From assembly GCF_022170785.1 (NCBI RefSeq), contig NZ_CP081870.1:1042001-1106000 (forward strand): a stretch of DNA of 64,000 nt, in the 5' to 3' direction. Source of the stretch: Rossellomorea marisflavi (GTDB lineage: Bacteria > Bacillota > Bacilli > Bacillales > Bacillaceae_B). Shown piece by piece: positions 34,085 to 42,716 of the stretch. The notes under the pieces were generated by a model. It ran no database searches. It had not been told where the DNA came from and saw only the letters and a program-made list of their open reading frames with translations. Each line of letters opens with the position of its first letter. The first letter of the stretch is position 1. A program made the translations under genes and the position numbers.

Positions 34085-34126
34085 AGTGCCTATCGCACAT
34101 GAAAGTGCCTACTTCTATCTTTTAAG
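34085..34126. promoter_or_regulatory. Direct and inverted repeat operator candidate of the aldo/keto reductase gene
   Basis: AGTGCCTA occurs twice (34085-34092 and 34104-34111), 19 nt apart, and the second copy continues as GTGCCTACTTC facing GAAGTTGGTGC (34116-34126) as an imperfect inverted repeat. This type of site is bound by HxlR-family regulators (YodB/CatR/HypR-type) ahead of redox-enzyme genes. No such regulator is in the window. Confidence 0.4.
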
Positions 34127-34176
34127 AAGTTGGTGCATACTGTGATAGAAGTGATTTTTAGAGGAGGAATACAATC

Positions 34177-35013
34177 ATGGGTGCAAAATCCATTACACTA
34201 AATAACGGCGTACAAATGCCGGAAATCGGCTACGGAGTATTCCGCGTCGAAGAAGGAAAAGACTTGGAAAAAGCGGTGGAAACAGCGATCCGCATCGGAT
34301 ACCGCAGCATCGATACGGCCGCGATCTATCAAAACGAGAAGAGCGTAGGGAAAGGCGTCCAAAACGCCATCGACGCTGGTCTCGTGACGAGGGAAGAGCT
34401 GTTCATCACATCCAAAGTGTGGAATGACGGCCTTTCATACGATGAAACAATCCAAGCTTACAACGATACATTGGAGAGACTCGGTCTTGAGTATCTTGAC
34501 CTGTACCTCATCCACTGGCCAGGCCAAAACAAATACATGGAACCTTGGAAAGCTCTTGAAGCCCTTTACAAAGAAGGCCGCATCAAATCAATCGGTGTGA
34601 GCAATTTCCAAGTATCCCATCTTGAGCATCTTCTTGAAACAGCAGAAGTGAAACCGGTCATCAACCAGATCGAATTCCATCCGAAACTTGTACAAGAAGA
34701 CGTGCGCGCATTCTGCGAAAAACATGACATCCAAGTGGAAGCATGGTCCCCGCTCATGAACGCCGAGCTATTGAACCATGAAACGGTGAACGAAATTGCC
34801 GAGTCCCTTGGCAAGTCGGCGGCACAGGTCATCCTTCGCTGGGATCTTCAACACGGTGTCGTGACCATCCCGAAATCCATGACAGAATCACGCATCAAAG
34901 AAAACATCGAGATCTACGACTTCGAACTGACTGAAGAACAAGTCAAAACCCTGGACGCCCTCGATGAGCACAAACGTATCGGGCCGGATCCGGACCAGTT
35001 TGATTTTAAATAA
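34177..35013 (+). CDS. Aldo/keto reductase (YvgN-like)
   Basis: This is a 278-residue NADPH-dependent aldo/keto reductase. The catalytic tetrad is visible: Asp in YRSIDTAAIYQNE, the Tyr four residues later, Lys in FITSKVW and His in LYLIHWPG; the cofactor end is IPKSMTESRIKENIEIYDFELT. It resembles B. subtilis YvgN/glyoxal reductase, reducing methylglyoxal and other aldehydes. GAGGAGG (34162-34168) precedes the ATG. It is a single gene with a repeat-containing upstream region that suggests redox control. Confidence 0.9.
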   Translation: MGAKSITLNNGVQMPEIGYGVFRVEEGKDLEKAVETAIRIGYRSIDTAAIYQNEKSVGKGVQNAIDAGLVTREELFITSKVWNDGLSYDETIQAYNDTLERLGLEYLDLYLIHWPGQNKYMEPWKALEALYKEGRIKSIGVSNFQVSHLEHLLETAEVKPVINQIEFHPKLVQEDVRAFCEKHDIQVEAWSPLMNAELLNHETVNEIAESLGKSAAQVILRWDLQHGVVTIPKSMTESRIKENIEIYDFELTEEQVKTLDALDEHKRIGPDPDQFDFK

Positions 35014-35028
35014 ACCGAATAGGTGAAG

Positions 35029-35058
35029 AACCGGATGCTTGCGGGCATCCGGTTTTAT
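35029..35058. terminator. Bidirectional terminator
   Basis: AACCGGATGC (35029-35038) pairs perfectly with GCATCCGGTT (35045-35054), followed by TTAT, between convergent genes. Confidence 0.8.
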
Positions 35059-35078
35059 CACAGATTGGAACCAGGAGT

Positions 35079-35522
35079 TTAGTGTTCTTTCCACTGTTCC
35101 TTTGATAGTTCAAGAAGCCGATGCTCCTTTTCCTTGGAACAGCCTGTTAAATAAAACCCAATTTCATCATTTGGTGTTTCTCTTTGCTCCATTTCAGTGC
35201 AGGTGTCCGTTGTAACCCCTATATCTTCACCGCCAAATTTATCATGGGAGTTATCATAGGAAAATCCGAATTCACTTCCTTCATACTCCACATCATGAAA
35301 AATCGGATCACCTTCTTTGGTATACCCCGTTATCCTCAGTGTAGCTTCATTCTTATCCTCCACATTCTTCACAAACTCTATGAAGGGTCCCGGATTTTCT
35401 ACCCCGTTCTGTACCACGACATCACCACGTTCGATGGCTTCATCGGAATTGTACGCTCCGTTTGAGCAGGCCGTGGTTAGAAACAAGCAGACCACCAACA
35501 AACCAATTCCAGACCACTTCAT
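35079..35522 (-). CDS. DUF4362 lipoprotein
   Basis: This is a 147-residue lipoprotein: signal peptide with lipobox LTTACS (Cys19), then a DUF4362 domain: YNSDEAIERGDVVVQNG, FVKNVEDKNEATLRITGYTKEGDPIFHDVEYEG, FSYDNSHDKFGG and CTEMEQ. The family is Bacillus-restricted and uncharacterised, exposed at the outer face of the membrane. Single gene, convergent with the aldo/keto reductase. Confidence 0.85.
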   Translation of the reverse strand: MKWSGIGLLVVCLFLTTACSNGAYNSDEAIERGDVVVQNGVENPGPFIEFVKNVEDKNEATLRITGYTKEGDPIFHDVEYEGSEFGFSYDNSHDKFGGEDIGVTTDTCTEMEQRETPNDEIGFYLTGCSKEKEHRLLELSKEQWKEH

Positions 35523-35602
35523 TTCTTCATCCTCCTACTTCTATCACCATTATTAGATAAATATGTTAAAATAAGTATATCAAATCAAAAGGCGTGATCT
35601 AC

Positions 35603-35632
35603 ATGAAATTCAAACATTTGCAACCAACCTGA
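35603..35632 (+). other. Possible 9-codon leader peptide with downstream hairpin
   Basis: A short frame MKFKHLQPT follows AAAGG (35588-35592), 10 nt before its ATG. Downstream TCACGGG (35643-35649) pairs with CCCGTGA (35667-35673), and the methyltransferase starts at 35700. This resembles translational attenuators of resistance methyltransferase genes, but the peptide is very short and nothing shows that it is expressed. Confidence 0.25.
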
Positions 35633-35699
35633 TAGAGGCACGTCACGGGTAAAAACCACCACCATGCCCGTGATGAAACAACACTTACGGAGGGCATAT

Positions 35700-36323
35700 A
35701 TGTTAAATAGTACTGGGTTTGATCTATGGGCGGACCAATACGATGAAACGGTAAAAAAGAGTGAGGAAAGCAACCAGTACCCGTTTGCGGGGTACAGGGA
35801 CATCCTGAACATTATTTACGGGGAAGCGATGGGGAAGGAAAATGCTGAAATCCTCGACATAGGCTTCGGGACGGCGGTTCTCACAAGCAGGCTCTACGAT
35901 CACGGTCACGCGATCACCGGAATCGACTTTTCCAGGGAAATGATGGCGAAAGCCCGTCAGAAGATGCCGGCTGCGGAATTGATCCAAGCGGACTTGCAGG
36001 AAGGGCTTCCTTCTGTCATCAAGAAGTCATCCTATGACGTTATCATCAGCACCTACACGCTCCACCACCTTACGGATAAAAAGAAGGTAGCGCTGATCAA
36101 GGAGTTGCTGGGTCTGTTGAAGTTTGGTGGCAAACTCCTGATTGGAGACATTTCGTTTCAAACGAGAGAAGAGCTTGAGGCGTGTCGGAAGGAAAATCGT
36201 GGACGTTGGGATGATGACGAGTTTTATTTTGTGAGGGATGACCTGATGGACTCGCTCCAAGTGAAGTATGAGTATCATCAGATTTCACACTGTGGCGGCG
36301 TCTATATGATGTTGGGTAAATAA
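35700..36323 (+). CDS. Class I SAM-dependent methyltransferase
   Basis: This is a 207-residue methyltransferase: ILDIGFGTAVLTSRLYDHGHAITGIDFSREMMAKAR contains motif I and the acidic end of strand 2, and SYDVIISTYTLHHLTD is motif IV. The Bacillus relatives are annotated UbiE-like without known substrate. ATG 35700 follows GGAGG (35689-35693) by 6 nt. A hairpin and possible leader peptide lie just upstream. It ends at the shared terminator 36326. Confidence 0.87.
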   Translation: MLNSTGFDLWADQYDETVKKSEESNQYPFAGYRDILNIIYGEAMGKENAEILDIGFGTAVLTSRLYDHGHAITGIDFSREMMAKARQKMPAAELIQADLQEGLPSVIKKSSYDVIISTYTLHHLTDKKKVALIKELLGLLKFGGKLLIGDISFQTREELEACRKENRGRWDDDEFYFVRDDLMDSLQVKYEYHQISHCGGVYMMLGK

Positions 36324-36325
36324 GG

Positions 36326-36352
36326 AAGAGGACGCTGGATGGCGTCCTCTTT
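36326..36352. terminator. Bidirectional terminator
   Basis: AAGAGGACGC (36326-36335) pairs perfectly with GCGTCCTCTT (36342-36351) between the convergent methyltransferase and PhzF genes. Confidence 0.85.
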
Positions 36353-37203
36353 TAAATTCGTATGCTTCCCTCCGAAATGACAATCCCGGTTCCTCCAACA
36401 AGCACCAGGGGCTTCGCAGGATCAGTCAGCACCGTCGTAATGACCGATGGCCGTTGGAGGCCTTCACCCTGTAAACACCGGAACTCCTCTTCAAACTCCG
36501 TCAACACCCCGTAATGGTACAGGTAGTACGTCATCGCGCCGCTCGCCGTCCCGGTGGCGGATTCTTCGTCAATCCCGTAAAGGGGGCTGAAATTCCGGCT
36601 GCAGGCAAGGGCGTCCGTTGTATCCAGAGTGAACGCGTGAATGCCTTCCAAGCCATGCTTTTTCTGATAAGCTGCCAAAGCCTTCAAATCCGGATTGATA
36701 GCGTCAAGTGCACGCCTGCTGGTGACCGGCACCATGAGATCCATCAGGCCGGTGCTCACGGCACGAGGCGGCAGGGATCCTTCAATGGATGACACCTTGA
36801 TTCCGAGGAGCCCAGCCAGTTCCTTCACATCTTCACATAGATTCCCCAGGCTTGGTGGTGCTTGCTCCATCATGATGCGGCCGTTCGTTAAATGGACGGG
36901 GATGTCGCCCGCTCCGGTTTTCATGATGTAAGAGCGACCGTCTGCCACCAGTCCGTTGTCCAAAAGAACGGTAAAGGCAGCGATGGTGGCGTGTCCGCAC
37001 AGATCCACTTCCGTATTTGGAGTGAAGAAGCGCACGTGGAACGAAGAATCACTCCTTCTTTCCACAAAAGCAGTCTCTGAATAGCCAAGCTCACGTGCGA
37101 ATAGCTGCATGAAGGATTCATCCATCTCATCCACCAGGACGACTCCGGCAGGATTCCCGCCGAACGGAACATCCGTAAAGGCATCCACAATAAAAAACTT
37201 CAT
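36352..37203 (-). CDS. PhzF-family isomerase
   Basis: This is a 283-residue protein of the PhzF/diaminopimelate-epimerase-like fold: MKFFIVDAFTDVPFGGNPAGVVL, the catalytic-region GYSETAFVERR (conserved Glu), VRFFTPNTEVDLCGHATIAA (GHAT motif) and ESATGTASGAMTYYLY. PhzF catalyses isomerisation in phenazine synthesis, but lone copies like this in Bacillus have no known substrate. ATG 37203 is 6 nt from GGAGG; ATG 37206 would be only 3 nt away. Confidence 0.9.
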   Translation of the reverse strand: MKFFIVDAFTDVPFGGNPAGVVLVDEMDESFMQLFARELGYSETAFVERRSDSSFHVRFFTPNTEVDLCGHATIAAFTVLLDNGLVADGRSYIMKTGAGDIPVHLTNGRIMMEQAPPSLGNLCEDVKELAGLLGIKVSSIEGSLPPRAVSTGLMDLMVPVTSRRALDAINPDLKALAAYQKKHGLEGIHAFTLDTTDALACSRNFSPLYGIDEESATGTASGAMTYYLYHYGVLTEFEEEFRCLQGEGLQRPSVITTVLTDPAKPLVLVGGTGIVISEGSIRI

Positions 37204-37361
37204 CATTTTCCTCCTTAGACAATTTTCCTTATTGTATCAAACTTTTTGAAACCTTCTTGTCCATTCAGCGTAAATATAGGTGGAAACATGAAGATCATGG
37301 CAGGATAACAGGTATCCATGGCGAATGAAGAAACATACCCCATTTACCAGGAGGATCACAC

Positions 37362-37742
37362 ATGATCAAACAAATCGGTCAAATCATGCTGTATGTGAAC
37401 AATCAGGATCAGGCGAAGGCATTCTGGAGCGAGAAAGCAGGCTTCCACATCAAGTCGGAAGAAGATAACGGTCATATGCGGTGGGTGGAGATTGCTCCGA
37501 CTGCAGAGGCGGAGACGACAATGATCCTGCATGATAAGGATTTCATTGCCAAGATGTCGCCTGAGCTCAACCTCGGAACGCCGTCGATCATGTTTTTCAG
37601 CGACCGGTTTGATGAATTGTATGAGAAGCTTTCCTCAGAGGGCGTGACCGTCGGGGAAATCGTCCAGATGGGTCCGCAGCGTGTGTTCAATTTCGCTGAT
37701 GATGAAGACAATTATTTTGCCGTCATGGATCATAAACAATAG
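37362..37742 (+). CDS. VOC family protein
   Basis: This is a 126-residue glyoxalase/bleomycin-resistance-fold protein: IGQIMLYVNNQDQAKAFWSEKAGFHI at the start, MRWVEIAPTAEAETTMILH and the terminal VFNFADDEDNYFAVMD. The metal ligands typical of true glyoxalase I are only partly conserved. GGAGG precedes the ATG. It shares a rightward direction with the HAD gene, but a hairpin at 37751 separates them. Confidence 0.87.
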   Translation: MIKQIGQIMLYVNNQDQAKAFWSEKAGFHIKSEEDNGHMRWVEIAPTAEAETTMILHDKDFIAKMSPELNLGTPSIMFFSDRFDELYEKLSSEGVTVGEIVQMGPQRVFNFADDEDNYFAVMDHKQ

Positions 37743-37750
37743 AGAAGACG

Positions 37751-37785
37751 ACAGGTTTTCAGACATGTGCTGAGGGCCTGTTTTT
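37751..37785 (+). terminator. Probable terminator between VOC and HAD genes
   Basis: ACAGG (37751-37755) pairs with CCTGT (37777-37781), with an inner TCAG/CTGA stem, followed by TTTT. Confidence 0.5.
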
Positions 37786-37802
37786 ATGAAGGAGGAACAA
37801 AT

Positions 37803-38432
37803 ATGGAGCGCGTCATATTCCTGGATGCAGGTGGCGTTTTATTCGATACAGTCAAAAAAGGGGAGGACCGGGTCCATCATATTCTCGCAGAACGGGGATT
37901 CGAGCGTCAGGATGTCCAGGCGGCAATCGGGAAGGCGAAGATGCTGGAGCTTCCGTTCATAACCAACTGGGAAGAAGAGGAGCGCTATTTCAAACGCTAT
38001 TACGAGATCATTGCACACGAAATGGGAGCGGGGGAGCTCGCGCCGGAACTCTTTTACTTCTGCCACTATGCCCGCCACTGTGAGATGTTCATGGAAGTGA
38101 AGGCAGTGCTCGAGAAGCTGAAAGCGAAGCATTATCGACTCGCAGTCATATCCAACGCGGTACCGAGCATGGACTGGGTATTCGACCAGCTCGGATTGCG
38201 GAAATACTTCGAGCGGATCATCCTCTCTTCCACCGTCAATAAAGTGAAGCCGAGTGAAGCGATCTATCGCTACGCACTAGAAGAGATGAACGTCCGCCCG
38301 GAAGAGGCCGTCTTCGTCGACGACCTAATCGAAAACATTCAGGGGGCCGAGCGGATCGGCATGAAAGCCCTGCATCTTCAGCGGAAAAAGCAGGATCTAT
38401 GGGAGCTCTTGAAAGAAGAAGGGTTGATATGA
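37803..38432 (+). CDS. HAD family hydrolase
   Basis: This is a 209-residue haloacid-dehalogenase-fold phosphatase. Motif I is FLDAGGVLFDTV (nucleophile Asp8 region, with Gly-Gly in place of the usual D-x-D-G), motif II is AVISNAVPSM, motif III Lys is in VNKVKPSEAIY, and motif IV is EAVFVDDLIENIQGAERIGM. Substrate unknown. GAGGAAC lies before ATG 37803. It overlaps the broken phosphotransferase gene by 4 nt (ATGA). Confidence 0.88.
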   Translation: MERVIFLDAGGVLFDTVKKGEDRVHHILAERGFERQDVQAAIGKAKMLELPFITNWEEEERYFKRYYEIIAHEMGAGELAPELFYFCHYARHCEMFMEVKAVLEKLKAKHYRLAVISNAVPSMDWVFDQLGLRKYFERIILSSTVNKVKPSEAIYRYALEEMNVRPEEAVFVDDLIENIQGAERIGMKALHLQRKKQDLWELLKEEGLI

Positions 38433-39185
38433 AGGGCCCCATCGCCACGGGTAACACGGCGGAAATCTATCTGAATGATGCGGGATATGCGGTCAAGGTG
38501 TACAAAGAAGGATTCCCGGCAGATGAAGCCAGGAAGGAAGCGGACAAGCAGCGTTACATCCATTCCCTTGGCATCCCTGTGCCGGAAGTCCTTGAACTCA
38601 CGACTTTCAATGGAAGACAGGCCCTGGTCATGGAATACATAGAGGGGGACACCCTCGGGGATCTCGTCATGAAGGACCGGTACCTTTCTGCAGGACTACC
38701 TTGCCTCATCAGTCGAGATTCAGATGATGATCCATGAGAAAGAAGCGCCGGGACTTGAACCGATGAGAGATAAATTGATCAGGCAGCTGCATGATGTCCA
38801 ATCAATATCTTCAAAAGTGAAAGAGGGTCTGATAAAACAGGTGAACCAAGTGTCGGGAGACAATCTCTGTCACGGTGACTTTCATCTTTTCAATCTGGTA
38901 AGAACCGAGGATGGGATCCGTGTCATTGATTGGGTCGACGCCAGTTCAGGGGATATCCGTGCAGATGTGGTTCGCAGCTATCTCTTGTATTCAGGTTTCG
39001 ATCAGGAACTCGCCGGTCAATACCTTTCCCTATACTGCGAGAAGAGCGGGCTGGAGCGGGAGGAGGTTCTTCAGTGGGGACCGGTGATTGCAGGAGCGAG
39101 GTTGTCGGAGAATGTACCGGGTGAGGATGCGGAACGGCTTCTGGAGATTGTACGGCAAGGAGTAAATGGGAGGATAGCTAAATGA
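38429..39185 (+). pseudogene. Aminoglycoside phosphotransferase-family kinase with frameshift
   Basis: The frame from ATG 38429 encodes GPIATGNTAEIYLNDAGYAVKVYKEGF (nucleotide loop and Lys) up to VMKDRY, then breaks near 38683-38684 and stops at 38737. The other frame continues FLQDYLASSVEIQMMIHEKEAP through the Brenner motif LCHGDFHLFNL and VIDWVDASSGD to 39185. A one-base insertion in the CC at that point explains it. The whole would be a small APH-like kinase. It overlaps both its neighbours by ATGA, so HAD, kinase and racemase formed one operon. Confidence 0.8.
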
Positions 39186-39864
39186 AAACAATCGGGTTAC
39201 TTGGCGGTATGAGCTGGGAATCCTCCAGTGAATATTACCGCCTCATCAATCAAGGCATTAATCGAAAGCTCGGTGGCCACCACTCGGCAAAAAGCATCAT
39301 GGTGAGTGGGACAAGGCAACAGGGCTAATGATCGAGGGAGCACAGCAGATTGAACGCGGTGGCGCTGATTTCCTCCTGATCTGCACGAATACGATGCACA
39401 AAATGGCGGATGACGTACAGAAAGCCATCGGCATTCCGCTCATACATATTGCCGATGCTACTGCCAGAAAGATAAAGGAAGCAGGGCTGACGAAAATTGG
39501 CCTTCTCGGCACGGCGTTTACGATGGAAGAAGAATTCTACAAAGGTCGCCTTTCATCCCGCCACGGTCTCGAAGTGGTTGTTCCAGAGCAAGACGATCGC
39601 CAGCTCGTACACGATATTATTTATCGGGAGCTGTGTCTGGGGGAAATAGTGCCGGAATCCAGAAGGGACTATCTACGTATTATCGAGAAGCTTGTTGAAA
39701 AGGGATGCGAAGGCGTAATCCTTGGCTGTACGGAAATTTCCTTGTTGATTAAGCAAGGGGATGTGGCTGTACCATTATTCGATACGACATCATTACACGC
39801 TGATGCAGCCGTCGCTTATGCGTTGGAAGAAGACGAAGCGGAGGTAGGGAGAACCTGCGGGTGA
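39182..39864 (+). pseudogene. Aspartate/glutamate racemase with internal deletion
   Basis: The N-terminus is typical of an Asp/Glu racemase (MKTIGLLGGMSWESSSEYYRLINQ, then HHSAKSIM) but is followed within a few codons by a stop at 39326-39328. Another frame resumes with EWDKATGLMIEGAQQIERGGADFLLICTNTMHK (catalytic Cys in the CTNT motif) and ends at 39864 with ILGCTEISLLI. About 16 conserved residues are missing at the junction (near 39299-39305), so a small deletion of roughly 45-50 nt has broken the gene. Not explicable as a homopolymer error. Confidence 0.82.
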
Positions 39865-39874
39865 CACACATAAA

Positions 39875-39900
39875 AGCCCCCTGCATCAGCAGGGGGCTCT
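39875..39900. terminator. Bidirectional terminator
   Basis: AGCCCCCTGC (39875-39884) pairs perfectly with GCAGGGGGCT (39889-39898) with loop ATCA, between the racemase remnant and the convergent aldehyde dehydrogenase. Confidence 0.75.
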
Positions 39901-39906
39901 CATCAT

Positions 39907-41211
39907 TTATTTCGTTGAACGTTTCAACACGCTCTTGAAGTGAGTGAACGTATCGAAGCTTGCTTTCCCGTGATAGGCGCCCATTCCGCTATCGCCTACG
40001 CCTCCGAATGGAAGGTAGTGGGACGTCATGTGGTTGATCGTATCATTGATGGATCCGCCACCGAATGAAATCGTGCTCAGGATCTGATCCTGTACGGTTT
40101 CGTCATCAGAGAACAGGTAAAGAGCAAGTGGTTTCGGACGTTTCACGATCGGTTCGATGATCTCGTCCAGGCTGTCATACGTCATGACAGGCAGGATCGG
40201 TCCAAAGATCTCATCCTGCATCACGGAGTCATCCCATGAAATGTTATCAAGGATGGTCGGCTCGATGATCAGGTTGTCGCGGTCATGTTTTCCGCCGGTC
40301 ACGATGCTTCCGTTATCGAGGAAGCCGACAAGGCGGTCGAAGTGGCGCTCGCTCACCACATGCCCGAAGTTCGGGTTCTCGACGATGTTTTCACCGTAAG
40401 AAGCTGTGATCACTTCTTTGAATTTGCTCATAAGTTCATCTTTTACGCTGCTGTGGACAAGAAGATAATCCGGTGCCACACAGGTTTGGCCGGCATTGGC
40501 GAATTTACCTCGTGCGATGCGTTGAGCCGCTTCATCAAGGTTGGCATCTTCGTGAACGATTGTCGGACTTTTACCGCCCAGTTCAAGCGTTGTCGGAGTC
40601 AGGTGCTTCGCTGCCGCTTCGGCAACGATTTTACCGACGCCTGTGCTACCAGTGAAGAAGATGTAATCAAAGTCTTCTTTCAAAAGGGCCGTGCTGGTTT
40701 CTACTTCGCCTTCCACTACATGAAGATACTCTTCAGGGAAGTTGTCATTGATCAATGTAGAGAGAAGGGCAGATGTTTTCGGTGTAAGCTCGGAAGGCTT
40801 CAATACGGCTGTATTCCCACCGGCAATCGCCCCGACAAGCGGTGTCACAGCAAGCTGGAATGGATAGTTCCAAGGCGCTATGACAAGTGCGGAACCATAC
40901 GGCTCAGGCTGGATGAAGCTTTTTGCTCCTTCGTGGGAAGCAGGTGTCGGCACTTCTTTTGTCGCTGCCCATTCTTCAAGGTTCTCCACCATGAAGTCGA
41001 TCTCACCGATCACTAGGCCGACCTCGGCACGTTTTGCTTCAAGCTCAGATTTATTCAAATCCTGCTTCACGGCATCCAGGATATCCTGTTCATGCTTCTG
41101 AACAAGTGATTTCAATGTATTTAATGTGTTAATACGGAAAGAAACACTTTTTGTTTCTCCCGTACGGAAATACGTACGTTGTTTTGTTAAAAGATCTTGG
41201 TAGTTTTCCAA
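39907..41211 (-). CDS. Aldehyde dehydrogenase (family 3, YwdH-like)
   Basis: This is a 434-residue NAD(P)-dependent aldehyde dehydrogenase: VIAPWNYPFQLAVTPLVGAIAGGNTAVLKPSE (cofactor site), FTGSTGVGKIV, the catalytic Glu in LELGGKSPTIV and the catalytic Cys in NAGQTCVAPDYLL. It matches class 3 enzymes acting on aliphatic and aromatic aldehydes. It ends KSVLKRSTK, about 20 residues before the usual hydrophobic tail, so the C-terminus is short. TTG 41211 is chosen: AAAGGAG lies 8 nt upstream, while GTG 41220 overlaps that site. Confidence 0.88.
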   Translation of the reverse strand: MENYQDLLTKQRTYFRTGETKSVSFRINTLNTLKSLVQKHEQDILDAVKQDLNKSELEAKRAEVGLVIGEIDFMVENLEEWAATKEVPTPASHEGAKSFIQPEPYGSALVIAPWNYPFQLAVTPLVGAIAGGNTAVLKPSELTPKTSALLSTLINDNFPEEYLHVVEGEVETSTALLKEDFDYIFFTGSTGVGKIVAEAAAKHLTPTTLELGGKSPTIVHEDANLDEAAQRIARGKFANAGQTCVAPDYLLVHSSVKDELMSKFKEVITASYGENIVENPNFGHVVSERHFDRLVGFLDNGSIVTGGKHDRDNLIIEPTILDNISWDDSVMQDEIFGPILPVMTYDSLDEIIEPIVKRPKPLALYLFSDDETVQDQILSTISFGGGSINDTINHMTSHYLPFGGVGDSGMGAYHGKASFDTFTHFKSVLKRSTK

Positions 41212-41245
41212 AATGAACACTCCTTTGATTTGGCTACTCTATTGC

Positions 41246-41262
41246 TATTCCCGTTTGGAATA
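41246..41262. promoter_or_regulatory. Inverted repeat upstream of the aldehyde dehydrogenase gene
   Basis: TATTCC (41246-41251) and GGAATA (41257-41262) are perfect arms with a 5-nt spacer, 35 nt before the TTG start. A repressor site is possible; no regulator gene is adjacent. Confidence 0.3.
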
Positions 41263-41479
41263 AAAGTAATCATGGGAACTATTTCTCGTGTTTCCAAATG
41301 ATTGTGCGCAATTAGTTGAGGCGTCAATTGATGACTAGGACTACTATAATACAGCCGTTTTTTGTTTGCAAGGGATGTGCTTCATCTGAAAAAAGTGGTG
41401 TGTAAAGAGGTGTGGCCGTGCAAGGGGGAAGATAAATGAAAAGCGTTCAGCACGAGACTTGGGGGAATCGTAGAAACAA

Positions 41480-41625
41480 AACAGACTTACAGATTTTACT
41501 GTAAGCCTGCCAAAGGTTCGATAGTCAATGTGATGAGCTTCTTGAACATTCCTCACACCGTTTGATCCATAAAGCTGATGAATAATTGGCTCGGCCTTAT
41601 CCGGATTAGCTTCATATGGAATGTT
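41480..41625 (-). pseudogene. Possible decayed 3' coding fragment
   Basis: Reading leftward from the end of the methyltransferase, one frame gives IPYEANPDKAEPIIHQLYGSNGVRNVQEAHHIDYRTFGRLTVKS, which looks protein-like, but there is no start, no ribosome site and no family I can name. It may be a leftover tail of a deleted gene. The rest of the 41263-41479 gap shows nothing I can support. Confidence 0.2.
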
Positions 41626-41626
41626 T

Positions 41627-42373
41627 TCACCTTTTCCTTGCCTTCACAATAAACGTGGAAGGCACCCATTCCGCCTTCTGACTGGCGTACCAACGTTCCG
41701 GATTGTCAGACGGGATGTCTGAGATCACCACGTCATCAATGACATGTTCAATCTCGAATCCACACTGAATGAGCGTATTGATGTAGGTGGTCAGCTTCCG
41801 GTGGTGGATCACGACACTTTTATTCCACCCCTCATTGTACTCAGGGCCTTCCGTTACATACGATTTGGTCATGACGAACTCGCCGTCCCGGTACTGGAGG
41901 CGGTCGTGCATGGGATTCTCCCAGCTGAAGATGAACGTGCCGCCCGGCTTCAGGTACGAGTGGACATGGCTCAATGTTTTCTTCAGATCATACGTCCAGC
42001 CCAGGGCGTAAATGGAATAGACCACGTCGAAGTAGTTTGAGGGCAGCCCAGGATTCTCCTCCATGGGGGATTCGAACAACTTCACTGTGGTATTCTGTTC
42101 CCGAAGTACTCCAGTCGCCGCTTCGATCTGCTTCGTGGTCAAGTCGAGGCCCCACAGCTCACCGGCCCCCTGATTCCCCATATAGGACAGGGAATGTCCA
42201 CTTCCGCACCCGATATCGAGTACGGCTTTTCCGTTTACATCTCCAAACAGGTGAAGATCGTCTTCACTCGGGGCATTCGGCCCGAACTCCGGCAAGGCCG
42301 TCCGTCCGAAAAAGCGCTCGGCCGATTGCTCCCAGCTTGTCTTATTCATCGTTAAAATATCTACAGGTTTCAT
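41627..42373 (-). CDS. Class I SAM-dependent methyltransferase
   Basis: This is a 248-residue methyltransferase: AVLDIGCGSGHSLSYMGNQGAGELWGLDLTTKQIEAA gives motif I and the SAM ribose-binding acid; YFDVVYSIYALGWTYDLKKTLSHVHSYLKPGGTFIFSWENP is the motif IV-VI region. It matches Bacillus proteins annotated only as methyltransferase; the substrate is not known. AAGGA stands 9 nt before ATG 42373. Single gene. Confidence 0.87.
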   Translation of the reverse strand: MKPVDILTMNKTSWEQSAERFFGRTALPEFGPNAPSEDDLHLFGDVNGKAVLDIGCGSGHSLSYMGNQGAGELWGLDLTTKQIEAATGVLREQNTTVKLFESPMEENPGLPSNYFDVVYSIYALGWTYDLKKTLSHVHSYLKPGGTFIFSWENPMHDRLQYRDGEFVMTKSYVTEGPEYNEGWNKSVVIHHRKLTTYINTLIQCGFEIEHVIDDVVISDIPSDNPERWYASQKAEWVPSTFIVKARKR

Positions 42374-42463
42374 TGCAACACATCCTTCCCCGTAATACTT
42401 CTATAAATTGGTCGACATTTCCTGTAACAAAAAAACTGAACCTCCATCTAGGAAATTCAGTCG

Positions 42464-42646
42464 TCAATTCATGAAGCTACCAATCAAGATGAATAAAGCC
42501 CCGAGGACAAACGCCCCGATGATGAAGATACCAATCCATCGTATCGGTTTCGGGAGGCTTCCATTCCCTTGGTCTGTACTTATAGGTGATCCTTCAATTT
42601 TACTCATGTGATCGGTTACATCGTTGAAGGGTTCTTTATCTGACAT
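42464..42646 (-). CDS. Small single-helix membrane protein
   Basis: This is a 60-residue protein: a polar N-terminal half (MSDKEPFNDVTDHMSKIEGSPISTDQGNGS) and one membrane helix (IRWIGIFIIGAFVLGALFILIG). The strong AAGGAGG (complement of 42654-42660), 7 nt before ATG 42646, makes expression likely. No family recognised. Confidence 0.65.
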   Translation of the reverse strand: MSDKEPFNDVTDHMSKIEGSPISTDQGNGSLPKPIRWIGIFIIGAFVLGALFILIGSFMN

Positions 42647-42716
42647 GTTTATTCCTCCTTTGGGGGTATTGTACACTGAGTACTTGAAGTGGGTGACAAT
42701 AAATAAGAAGGGCAAT

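Noticed and set aside
40285-41016. 243-residue forward ORF inside the aldehyde dehydrogenase gene
   Set aside because: Antisense shadow of a recognised enzyme; no start signals.
41344-41556. 70-residue reverse ORF in the intergenic gap
   Set aside because: No ribosome site; only the part near 41480-41625 looks protein-like and that is listed as a possible remnant.
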